DNA of 64,000 bases from Solirubrobacter phytolaccae (lineage in GTDB: Bacteria > Actinomycetota > Thermoleophilia > Solirubrobacterales > Solirubrobacteraceae), in the NCBI RefSeq assembly GCF_027587195.1, contig NZ_JAPDDP010000007.1, forward strand, positions 62,001-126,000, written 5' to 3'. A model generated the notes under the pieces. It saw only the letters and a program-made list of their open reading frames with translations. It was not told the DNA's origin and made no database searches. Positions 25,495 to 33,243 of this stretch are shown one piece after another. The number at the start of each line of letters is the position of its first letter. The first letter of the stretch is position 1. Both the position numbers and the translations under genes were made by a program.

Positions 25495-26432
25495 TGAGCG
25501 ACCTCCTTCGGGGCGTCGTGACCGGTCAGCGCGAGGAACACGTCGTCCAGGTCGGGAGTGTGGATGGTCAGGGCGCGCGCTTCCACGCGGCCGGCTTCCA
25601 GGCGGTCCATCACGGTGCGGATGGAGGCGAAGCTGCCGTCGCTGGGGACGTCGAGCGCCAGCGCGGCGTCGTCGCGGGTGGCGTCCTCGAGCACGGCGAG
25701 GGCACCGTCGAACGCCGGCTGGTCCTCGAACTCGAGGTGGATCCGCCCGCCCGGCACGAGCCGCTTGAGCTCGGAGGGCGTGCCGTCGGCGACGATGACG
25801 CCGTGGTCGAGCACGGCCACGCGGTGCGCGAGCTGGTCGGCCTCCTCCAGGTACTGGGTGGTGAGGAAGATGGTGGTGCCGGCCGCGACGAGCTCGCGCA
25901 CGATGTCCCACATCTCCGCGCGGCTGCGCGGGTCCAGGCCCGTGGTCGGCTCGTCGAGGAACACGATCTGCGGGCGCGAGACGAGCGTCATCGCGAGGTC
26001 CAGCCGGCGGCGCATGCCGCCCGAGTAGGTGGACAGCGGCTTGCGCGCCGCCTCCGCCAGGTCGAACCGCTCGAGCAGCTCCGCCGTGCGGCGGGCACCC
26101 TCCTTGCGGCCGAGGTGGCGCAGGTCGGCCATGAGCCGGAGGTTCTCCTCGCCCGTGAGCAGGTTGTCGACGGCCGAGAACTGGCCGGTGACGCCGATCA
26201 GGGCGCGGACCGCCTCCGGCGAGGCGACGACGTCGTGGCCGCCGACGCGGGCGACGCCGGCGTCCGGGCGCATGAGCGTGGAGAGGATGTGGACGGTCGT
26301 CGTCTTGCCCGCGCCGTTCGGCCCGAGCAGGGCGAACACGCGGCCGGCGGCGACGTCGAGGTCGAGCTGGTCGAGCACGACCTTCTCGCCGAAGGACTTG
26401 GTCAGTCCTTCGAGCTGGATGGCGGAAGTCAT
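25491..26432 (-). CDS. ABC transporter ATP-binding protein (DrrA-like)
   Basis: 313 residues with Walker A GPNGAGKTTT near residue 37, the signature LSTYSGGMRRRL near 137, Walker B IVFLDEPTTGLD near 160, and a C-terminal DrrA-type regulatory extension (LTIHTPDLDDVFLALTG). Cytoplasmic motor of the adjacent permease. Its start overlaps the preceding stop by one base and its stop overlaps the permease start by four, so the whole set is translated together. Confidence 0.95.
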   Translation of the reverse strand: MTSAIQLEGLTKSFGEKVVLDQLDLDVAAGRVFALLGPNGAGKTTTVHILSTLMRPDAGVARVGGHDVVASPEAVRALIGVTGQFSAVDNLLTGEENLRLMADLRHLGRKEGARRTAELLERFDLAEAARKPLSTYSGGMRRRLDLAMTLVSRPQIVFLDEPTTGLDPRSRAEMWDIVRELVAAGTTIFLTTQYLEEADQLAHRVAVLDHGVIVADGTPSELKRLVPGGRIHLEFEDQPAFDGALAVLEDATRDDAALALDVPSDGSFASIRTVMDRLEAGRVEARALTIHTPDLDDVFLALTGHDAPKEVAQ

Positions 26433-27283
26433 CAGGACCCTTCGGAGCGGTGGACGTCGATCGAGCCGTAGCCCGTGCGGATGTGGAGCTCGAGCGTGTC
26501 TTCGCCCGAGCCGGGACCGGAGTCGGCGGCGAGGTCGGTGCGCACGACGCCGTGCTGGGAGGTGGCGTCGAGCCAGACCGCGGTGCCGGAGCGCACACCG
26601 ACGTCGACGCTGCCGTAGGAGCCGTCGATGCGGACGACGCCGCGGATCGCCTCGCGGACGTGGATGCCGCCGTACGCGGCGCGGATGGTGGCGTTGGCGG
26701 CGGTGGTGCCGATCTCCAACGAGCCGCTGGAGGTCTTGACCTCGGCCGGCCCGTCGACGCGGTCGACCGTGATCGGCCCGTCGGCGCCCGTCAGCTGCAG
26801 CCGGCCGCCGACGTGGCCGACGCGCATCATGCCGGACTTGAAGCGGAGGTCGGCGTCGCCGGCGACGTGGGTGACGCGGTAGTCGCCGTGCCCGCCCTTG
26901 AGCTCCAGCCGTTCGGCCGAGTCGACGGAGAGCTCGCCGAACGGCACCTCGGCGCGGACGGCGCCGAAGCGCCCCGCGAGCCGGGCGGAGCCGAACTTGA
27001 CGACCGCCGCGACGTCGGACGCCTCGGGCACCTCGACGACCAACTCGACGGAGTCCTTGCCGGCGCCGAAGATCCTGGGCTTGTGCGGCCCGCGGACGAC
27101 GATCTCCCCGCCCGTCTGGTCGACGCGGACCGCCTCGGCGGCCGCGCGGTCGCCGCCGCGGTTGGGGTTGCTGGGCGAGACGTCGACGGCCACGTCCTCG
27201 CGTGCACGCGCGATGACCCGGACGCTGCCGACCTCGATCTCGACCCGGACCGAAGCCGTGCCGTCGACGGAGTACGCGCTCAT
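26432..27283 (-). CDS. DUF4097-family beta-helix protein
   Basis: About 283 residues made of repeated short strands (EVKTSSGSLEIGTT, then IRAAYGGIHVREA, then VRIDGSYGSVDVGV), the pattern of DUF4097/DUF4098 adhesin-like beta-helices. No signal peptide or membrane anchor, so cytoplasmic here. ATG 27283 (MSAYSVDG) overlaps the RHH gene by 4 bp. Proteins of this kind often accompany transporter operons with a small regulator in actinobacteria; their role is unknown. Confidence 0.85.
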   Translation of the reverse strand: MSAYSVDGTASVRVEIEVGSVRVIARAREDVAVDVSPSNPNRGGDRAAAEAVRVDQTGGEIVVRGPHKPRIFGAGKDSVELVVEVPEASDVAAVVKFGSARLAGRFGAVRAEVPFGELSVDSAERLELKGGHGDYRVTHVAGDADLRFKSGMMRVGHVGGRLQLTGADGPITVDRVDGPAEVKTSSGSLEIGTTAANATIRAAYGGIHVREAIRGVVRIDGSYGSVDVGVRSGTAVWLDATSQHGVVRTDLAADSGPGSGEDTLELHIRTGYGSIDVHRSEGS

Positions 27284-27780
27284 CGCACCCACCCCGTGAA
27301 CGAGCTGCCGTGCGTCTGCGGGGTGCTGCGACGCGGCTCCAGCGCCGCGCCGACCGCGCGGACGAACCACGCGTTGAGCGAGATGCCGTCCGCGTTCGCC
27401 GCGGCCTCGGCGCGGGCCTTGAGCGAATCCGGCAGCCGGAGCGTGGTGCGGCTGGTCGATTCGTCGTCGGTGTCCTCAGGCGCGGGCGCGGGTGGGTCGC
27501 TCGCAGGTGACGTCACGGATGACACCACCGGTTCGCCGGTGGGCTTGGCGACGACGAACTCGACGTCGCGGCCACGGAGGCGCAGGTCCACGGACCCGGG
27601 AGCGAGTTCCCGCGTGATCTCGCCCGCCGCATCCGACAGCGCTTCCATGATCGCCAGGCGGGCGGCCGCGTCCAGCGCGACGGCCAGCCGGTCGGCGGTG
27701 GCCTGGGTCTCGGGATCTCCCGCCGCGGCGGCGGAGAGGAGCTGGCGCTGGAGCTCCTCGACGTACTGGCCGATCTGCAT
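27280..27780 (-). CDS. Ribbon-helix-helix regulator, first gene of the DrrAB operon
   Basis: 166 residues. The C-terminal segment STSRTTLRLPDSLKARAEAA then GISLNAWFVRAV is an Arc/MetJ-type RHH motif: a strand for DNA contact followed by two helices. The N-terminal half is helical, with a central strand-rich stretch and a Pro-rich linker (SDPPAPAPED). It is probably the autorepressor of the RHH-DUF4097-DrrA-DrrB operon, since two matching operators lie just upstream. ATG 27780 is seven bases after a CATACT -10, so leaderless. Confidence 0.85.
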   Translation of the reverse strand: MQIGQYVEELQRQLLSAAAAGDPETQATADRLAVALDAAARLAIMEALSDAAGEITRELAPGSVDLRLRGRDVEFVVAKPTGEPVVSSVTSPASDPPAPAPEDTDDESTSRTTLRLPDSLKARAEAAANADGISLNAWFVRAVGAALEPRRSTPQTHGSSFTGWVR

Positions 27781-27787
27781 GGGCGTC

Positions 27788-27832
27788 AGTATGACACCAC
27801 TCTGGTGTCATTGCAACACCACGGTGATGTCA
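27788..27832 (-). promoter_or_regulatory. Promoter with two RHH operators
   Basis: On the minus strand TTGCAA (27816-27811) and CATACT (27793-27788) are 17 bp apart. The spacer is filled by the palindrome TGACACCACTCTGGTGTCA (27792-27810). A second, imperfect copy (14 of 19 matching) is at 27814-27832. The centres are 22 bp apart, about two helical turns, as expected for cooperative RHH binding. Confidence 0.75.
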
Positions 27833-28011
27833 ATAGTTGACGCGTTCGCGTTCTGTCAGCCCGCGTACACCTGTAACGAATCCGGTATGACCCGCAGATC
27901 CTTCGCGAGTCGCCCATCGACTACGCCGCGCTGTTCTCGGCGGGGCCGACGCCGTGCCTGGTCCTCGACGCGGACTTCTGCATCTGCGAGGTCAACGACA
28001 CGTACCTCGCG

Positions 28012-30003
28012 ATGACCCGCCGCCGGCGCGAGGATCTGCTCGGGATCAACCTCTTCGACGCGTTCCCCGGCAACCCGGACGATCCGGAGGCCAAGGGGCA
28101 GCGCGACCTGCGCGCGTCGCTGCAGCGCGTGTTGCGGACCGGGCGCGCGGACACCATGCCGACCCTGCGTTACGACCTCGCGCAGCCGACGGCCGACGGC
28201 ATGGTGTTCGAGGAGCGCTGGTGGCGCCCGAACAACACGCCGGTGCTCGGCGCCGACGGGCGGGTCGTCCTGATCAAGAACTGCGTGGAGGACGTCACCG
28301 CCACGCAGCGCGCGCGGCGTGAGCGCGAACGCAGCGAGCGCCGGCTGCGGTCGCTCGTCGAGCACGCCATGGACGCGATCCTGGTGATCGGCCTCGAGCG
28401 CGAGGTGACCTACGCCAGCCCCGCGACGAGCCGGTTCATCGGCCGGCGGATCGCCGAGCTCGACGACTTCCGCTGGGACACGTTCATCCATCCCGAGGAC
28501 CTGCCGGCGGCGCTCGAGCTGCTCGACGCCGTGGAGGCGGTGGCGCGCGGGGAGACGGTCTCGGGCCAGCTCCGGGTCGTCCGGGCCGACGGCTCGGTGC
28601 GCTTCACCGAGGTGCGCGCCACCAACCATCGCGCGGACGAGGCGATCAACGGGGTCGTCCTCAACGTGCGCGACGTGACCGAGCAGCGCCAGGTCGAGCG
28701 CCTGCTCCAGCAGCAGGCGCTGGAGGACGTGCTGACCGCGACCCCGAACCGGCGCTGGTTCGTCGAGGCCGCCAAGAGCGCGACCGCGCGGTCGGCGCGG
28801 ACGGGGCACCCGGTCGGCGTCGTGCTCGTCGACGTCGACCACTTCAAGCAGATCAACGACACGATGGGCCACCCCGCGGGGGACCGGCTGCTGATCGAGC
28901 TCGTCCGGCGGATGGCGAGCGCCCTGCGGCCTTCGGACACCGTCGCGCGGCTCGGCGGCGACGAGTTCGCGATCCTCAGCGAGGACCTGCGCTCCGAGCA
29001 GGACGCCTGGCAGATCGCGCACCGCATCGCCGCGGCCGCGACGGGCAGCTACGAGCTCGGGCCGGGGCTCGAGGCGCGCGTCACGCTGTCGATCGGCGTC
29101 TCCACCGACGAGGGCGGCGCGGACGCGGACACGCTGATCGCGCACGCCGACGCCGCCCTGTACAAGGCCAAGCGCGCGGGACGCAACCGCATCGAGGTGT
29201 TCGACCCCGAGCTGCGGCGCGCGCTGGTCGACCGGACGCGGACCGAGCAGGAGCTGCGCCGGGCGCTGGACGGGGACGAGCTCGTCCTGCACTGGCAGCC
29301 GATCGTCCGCACGAGCGATGGGGTCTTCGCCGGCGCGGAGGCCCTGCTGCGCTGGCAGCACCCCGACCGGGGCCTGCTCGTGCCGGCCGCGTTCCTGCCG
29401 GTCGCCGAGGAGGCCGGGCTGATGCACCGCGTCGGCGCGTGGGCGATCGAGCGGGCGCTGGAGCAGGCCGTCGCCTGGCAGCGCCTGGAGCACCCGCCGC
29501 GGGTGTTCGTCAACCTCGCCGCCGAGCAGCTGCGCGACCCGCTGCTCCCGGACGCGGTGAGCCGGCTCGCGGGCGTGCATGGCGTGCGGCCCGACGGCGT
29601 CTGCTTCGAGGTCAGCGAGCGCGTCCTCGCGGTCGACGTGGCCGCGATCCGCGCGCAGCTGCTCGTGTTGCGCGACCGCGGCTTCGGCCTCGCCCTCGAC
29701 GACTTCGGGGCCGGCAACACCGCGCTCACGTGGCTCCAGCAGCTCCCGCTGGACGTGCTCAAGCTCGACCGGAGCTTCGCCGCGACCGCCACCGATCCGA
29801 CCGCCCACGCGATCATCAGCGCGGTCGTCCAGCTGGCCCCGACGCTGGGCATGACCAGCATCGCCGAGGGGGTCGAGACGGCCGAGCAGCTCGCGACGCT
29901 CCGCGGCCTCGGCTGCGACTTCGCGCAGGGCTACACGATCGCCGAGCCGCAGGCGGAGCCCGCGGTGACGCCGCGGTTCCAGCGGCCGCTGTCGGCGCTC
30001 TGA
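28012..30003 (+). CDS. PAS-PAS-GGDEF-EAL cyclic-di-GMP protein, start uncertain
   Basis: From ATG 28012 the product is 663 residues. It contains the end of one PAS domain, a second PAS (about 112-225), an intact GGDEF at 315-319 with an inhibitory RxxD (R306, D309), and an EAL domain with EAL at 443-445, DDFGAGNTALTW and AEGVET. Both active sites look complete, so it may make and break c-di-GMP. The first PAS clearly begins upstream: the same frame reads ALFSAGPTPCLVLDADFCI from about 27928, open back to 27877, but with no ATG, GTG or TTG. An ATG at 27887 is in another frame. A one-base indel or unusual start is likely. Confidence 0.9.
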   Translation: MTRRRREDLLGINLFDAFPGNPDDPEAKGQRDLRASLQRVLRTGRADTMPTLRYDLAQPTADGMVFEERWWRPNNTPVLGADGRVVLIKNCVEDVTATQRARRERERSERRLRSLVEHAMDAILVIGLEREVTYASPATSRFIGRRIAELDDFRWDTFIHPEDLPAALELLDAVEAVARGETVSGQLRVVRADGSVRFTEVRATNHRADEAINGVVLNVRDVTEQRQVERLLQQQALEDVLTATPNRRWFVEAAKSATARSARTGHPVGVVLVDVDHFKQINDTMGHPAGDRLLIELVRRMASALRPSDTVARLGGDEFAILSEDLRSEQDAWQIAHRIAAAATGSYELGPGLEARVTLSIGVSTDEGGADADTLIAHADAALYKAKRAGRNRIEVFDPELRRALVDRTRTEQELRRALDGDELVLHWQPIVRTSDGVFAGAEALLRWQHPDRGLLVPAAFLPVAEEAGLMHRVGAWAIERALEQAVAWQRLEHPPRVFVNLAAEQLRDPLLPDAVSRLAGVHGVRPDGVCFEVSERVLAVDVAAIRAQLLVLRDRGFGLALDDFGAGNTALTWLQQLPLDVLKLDRSFAATATDPTAHAIISAVVQLAPTLGMTSIAEGVETAEQLATLRGLGCDFAQGYTIAEPQAEPAVTPRFQRPLSAL

Positions 30004-30036
30004 CCATCCCGTCCGCGCCGCCCGCCGCGCGGTGAT

Positions 30037-30056
30037 CGACTGCCCGCGAGCAGTCG
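30037..30056 (+). terminator. Hairpin after the GGDEF-EAL gene
   Basis: CGACTGC (30037-30043) pairs perfectly with GCAGTCG (30050-30056) around a six-base loop, 34 bp past the stop. There is no T-tract, so it may only assist termination. Confidence 0.4.
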
Positions 30057-30120
30057 CCGCGATTGTGATGTTCGCGGTCAGGGACCAGCCCAGGGGAGGG
30101 CGTCCAGAAGGGCGGTAGGA

Positions 30121-33100
30121 ATGCGGGGCAAGCTGGTGTGTGGCGCTCTGATCGGAGCGTTGGTGCTTCCGGCTGCGGCAACTGCGCAGCAGCCATGGGA
30201 CGATCCGGCGCTCGGCCCGGACCGAAGGGCGGATCTGGTGATCGCCGCCATGACCCTGGAGGAGAAGGCCGAGCTGATGTCCACCAACACGGGCACGAGC
30301 TGGGCGTACTTCAACGCGGGCATCGAGCGGCTGGGGGTACCGTCGCTGCGCATGCTGGACGCGGGCGCGGGCCTGCGGCTGGGCGGGGTCACGCTGCCGG
30401 AGACCGAGAACCGGGCGACCGCGATGCCGTCGCCGCTGCTGCTCGGGGCGACGTTCGACCCGGGGCTGGCCGCCCGCTACGGGCGCACGGTGGCCGAGGA
30501 GGTCCGGCAGGTCGGCGGCAACGTCCTGCTCGGCCCGAACGGCGACATGATCCGGACCCCCTGGTGGGGGCGCGCGAACGAGACCGAGGGCGAGGACCCG
30601 TTCCTCACCGCGAGCCTCGTCGGCCCGTACGTGCGCGCGGTCAAGGACCTCGGCGTGATCGCGGACCTCAAGCACTACAACGTCTACACGCAGGAGATCA
30701 ACCGCGGCGCGCCCTATGACGCCGTCGCGGACGAGCGCACGGTCCAGGAGATCTACACGCCGCCGTGGGAGGCGGCCGTGGACAACGGCCTGGGCTCGAC
30801 GATGTGCTCGTTCAACCAGCTCAACGGCGAGTACGCGTGCCAGAACCGGCTGCTGCTGGTGGACATCCTCAAGCGCCAGCTGGGCTTCGACGGCTTCGTG
30901 ATCACGGACTTCGGCGCCGCGCACTCGACCGTGCAGTCGCTCAACAACGGCCTCGACATGGAGACCGGCAACCGGCAGTTCTACACGCCCGAGACGATCA
31001 TCGCCGCGGTCCAGTCCGGCCAGGTGACCGTCGCCACGGTCGACGAGCACGTGCACCGGATCCTGCGCACCATGTTCGAGCACGGCCTGTTCGAGGACGA
31101 CCCGGAGCCGTCGGCGCTCTCGGTGGAGGAGCACGGCGCGGCGACGCGCGAGATCGCCGAGGCGGGCATCACGCTGCTCAAGAACAGCGACGCGGTGCTG
31201 CCGCTCAACGGCCGGCGACTGGGCTCGGTCGCCGTCATCGGCGGCGACGCCAACCGCGCTCGCGCCCAGGGCGGCGCGTCGCACGTCACGCCGACCTACG
31301 AGGTGTCGCTGCTGCAGGGCATCCAGGACCGCGCGCCGGGTGGCGTGGACGTCCGGTACGCCCCGGGCTCGGATCCCGTCGGCCCGACGTCGATGCTCGG
31401 CGGCCCGGCCGCCGCGCCGTCGTCGGTCTTCACGACGCCGACCGGCGCCGTGGGCCTGCAGGCCACGTACTTCACCTCCACGGACCTGACCGGCGCGCCG
31501 CTCGTCACGCGCACCGATCCGGGCGTGCGCTGGGACCAGGGCTTCATCGGCGGCGGGTCCGCCTTCGCGAGCCTCTACGGCTCGCAGCTCACACCGACCC
31601 CGGATACCGCCGGCTCGGGGCGCTTCACCGGCACGTTCACGGTGCCCACGACCGGCGCGTACACGTTCGCGCTCACGGGCTGGGGCGAGGCGCGGATGTT
31701 CTTCGACGGCGCGCCCGTCATCGACCTCGCGACCGAGGCGGGCGAGTGGGCGACGGAGAGCACCGCGACGCTGAACCTGCAGGCCGGCGAGGAGCACGAG
31801 GTCGTGGTCGAGTACCGCGCCACGCGGCCGTTCGTCGGGCTGGAGCCGGCGTCGCTGCAGCTCGGTTGGACGCATCCCGCCAACGCGTACGCGCCCGACG
31901 TCCGCGACGCCGTGGAAGCGGCGCGCGAGGCGGACGTCGCGGTGGTGTTCGCGGCGACGTTCGAGAGCGAGCAGCGCGACCGCTACTCGATGACATTGCC
32001 CAACGACCAGGACCAGCTGATCCGCGCCGTGTCCGGGGTCAACCCCAACACGGTGGTCGTGCTCGGCGCCGCCGGGCCGGTGCTGATGCCGTGGCTGTCG
32101 CGGGTCGACGGCGTCGTGGACTCCTACTTCGGCGGGCAGGAGCAGGGCAACGCGATCGCGAGCGTGCTGTTCGGCGACGTGAACCCGTCGGGCCGGCTGC
32201 CGATCACGTTCCCGCGCAGCGAGAACCAGCCCAAGCAGCTGGGGATCCGCAACCCGTGGGACACGCTCGACGACCTCACCGTGGAGCACGACGAGGGGAT
32301 CTTCGTCGGCTATCGCGGCTATGACCGTGCCGGCCTGGACCCGCTGTTCCCGTTCGGGCACGGGCTCTCGTACACGAGCTTCACCTACCGCAACCTCGCG
32401 GTGACCCGCCAGGGCGCGAACGTGCAGGTGCAGTTCACGCTGCGCAACACGGGCGCGCGGACGGGCGCCGAGACCGCGCAGGTCTACGTCGGCCAGCTGC
32501 CGACGACGGTGCCGACGCCGCCGAAGCAGCTCGCCGGCTACGCGAAGGTGACGCTCGATCCCGACGGCCGCGAGCGCGTGACGGTGACGCTCGAGCGTCG
32601 GGCCTTCTCGTACTTCGACGAGGCCACCGGCGCGTGGGTCACCCCGGGCGGGCGCGTCCCGATCTATGTCGGGCGCTCCTCGCGTGACGTCCAGCTCACG
32701 GGCACGGTCACCGTGCCGGCCGCGCGCGAGGTCGTGTCGCCGCGCGGGCCGATCGTGGGGGTCGGCGGCAAGTGCGTCGACATCGCGGGCGCGAGCAGCG
32801 TCAACGGGGCGGCGGTCCAGCTCTTCGACTGCAACGGCACCGCCGCGCAACGCTGGAGCGTGACCGAGGACGGGACCGTCGAGGCGCTGGGCAAGTGCCT
32901 GGACGTCGCCGGCGGCGGCACGGCCAACGGGACCGTGGCGCAGCTCTTCGAGTGCAACGGGTCCGGCGCGCAGCAGTGGGTCGCGCAGGCGAACGGGACA
33001 CTGCGCAACCCGCAGTCCGGGCGCTGCCTGGACGCCGCGGGCGGCGGCTCCGCCAACGGCACGCGGCTGATCATCTACGACTGCCACGGGGGCGCCAACC

Positions 33101-33123
33101 AGCGCTGGCAGTTGCCGTCGTAG
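30121..33123 (+). CDS. Secreted GH3 beta-glucosidase with PA14 and ricin-type lectin domains
   Basis: 1000 residues with a signal peptide (MRGKLVCGALIGALVLPAAA, cleavage near TAQ). The GH3 N-domain covers about 30-325, with the probable nucleophile Asp263 in VITDFGA. The GH3 C-domain is interrupted by a PA14 domain (about 440-585). The likely acid/base is in the FESEQRDR stretch (Glu615 or Glu617). A fibronectin-III-like domain (about 755-865) follows. The last 125 residues are a ricin B beta-trefoil with three Q-x-W repeats for sugar binding. It probably hydrolyses plant or microbial beta-glucosides outside the cell. It stands alone, with hairpins on both sides. ATG follows GGGCGGTAGGA. Confidence 0.93.
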   Translation: MRGKLVCGALIGALVLPAAATAQQPWDDPALGPDRRADLVIAAMTLEEKAELMSTNTGTSWAYFNAGIERLGVPSLRMLDAGAGLRLGGVTLPETENRATAMPSPLLLGATFDPGLAARYGRTVAEEVRQVGGNVLLGPNGDMIRTPWWGRANETEGEDPFLTASLVGPYVRAVKDLGVIADLKHYNVYTQEINRGAPYDAVADERTVQEIYTPPWEAAVDNGLGSTMCSFNQLNGEYACQNRLLLVDILKRQLGFDGFVITDFGAAHSTVQSLNNGLDMETGNRQFYTPETIIAAVQSGQVTVATVDEHVHRILRTMFEHGLFEDDPEPSALSVEEHGAATREIAEAGITLLKNSDAVLPLNGRRLGSVAVIGGDANRARAQGGASHVTPTYEVSLLQGIQDRAPGGVDVRYAPGSDPVGPTSMLGGPAAAPSSVFTTPTGAVGLQATYFTSTDLTGAPLVTRTDPGVRWDQGFIGGGSAFASLYGSQLTPTPDTAGSGRFTGTFTVPTTGAYTFALTGWGEARMFFDGAPVIDLATEAGEWATESTATLNLQAGEEHEVVVEYRATRPFVGLEPASLQLGWTHPANAYAPDVRDAVEAAREADVAVVFAATFESEQRDRYSMTLPNDQDQLIRAVSGVNPNTVVVLGAAGPVLMPWLSRVDGVVDSYFGGQEQGNAIASVLFGDVNPSGRLPITFPRSENQPKQLGIRNPWDTLDDLTVEHDEGIFVGYRGYDRAGLDPLFPFGHGLSYTSFTYRNLAVTRQGANVQVQFTLRNTGARTGAETAQVYVGQLPTTVPTPPKQLAGYAKVTLDPDGRERVTVTLERRAFSYFDEATGAWVTPGGRVPIYVGRSSRDVQLTGTVTVPAAREVVSPRGPIVGVGGKCVDIAGASSVNGAAVQLFDCNGTAAQRWSVTEDGTVEALGKCLDVAGGGTANGTVAQLFECNGSGAQQWVAQANGTLRNPQSGRCLDAAGGGSANGTRLIIYDCHGGANQRWQLPS

Positions 33124-33140
33124 GCCCGAAGCTCACGGGC

Positions 33141-33177
33141 GGCGCGCCGAAGCTCACGCGGACAGCGTCGGCGCGCC
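33141..33177. terminator. Hairpin between the GH3 and Ig-like genes
   Basis: GGCGCGCCGA (33141-33150) pairs perfectly with TCGGCGCGCC (33168-33177) around a 17-base loop, 17 bp after the GH3 stop. CGAAGCTCACG occurs twice here. No T-run follows, so factor-assisted termination is more likely than intrinsic. Confidence 0.5.
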
Positions 33178-33243
33178 ACGACCCCCCAGTTGGGTGAGGC
33201 AACGATCCCTAAACGGACGCGGCGGTCGAGTACGGGGGGACCT

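Noticed and set aside
27856-33087. 1743-codon open frame on the minus strand
   Set aside because: It is antisense to the GGDEF-EAL and GH3 genes; its composition (Arg, His, Val, Gly repeats) is what GC-rich third positions give in reverse, with no domain.
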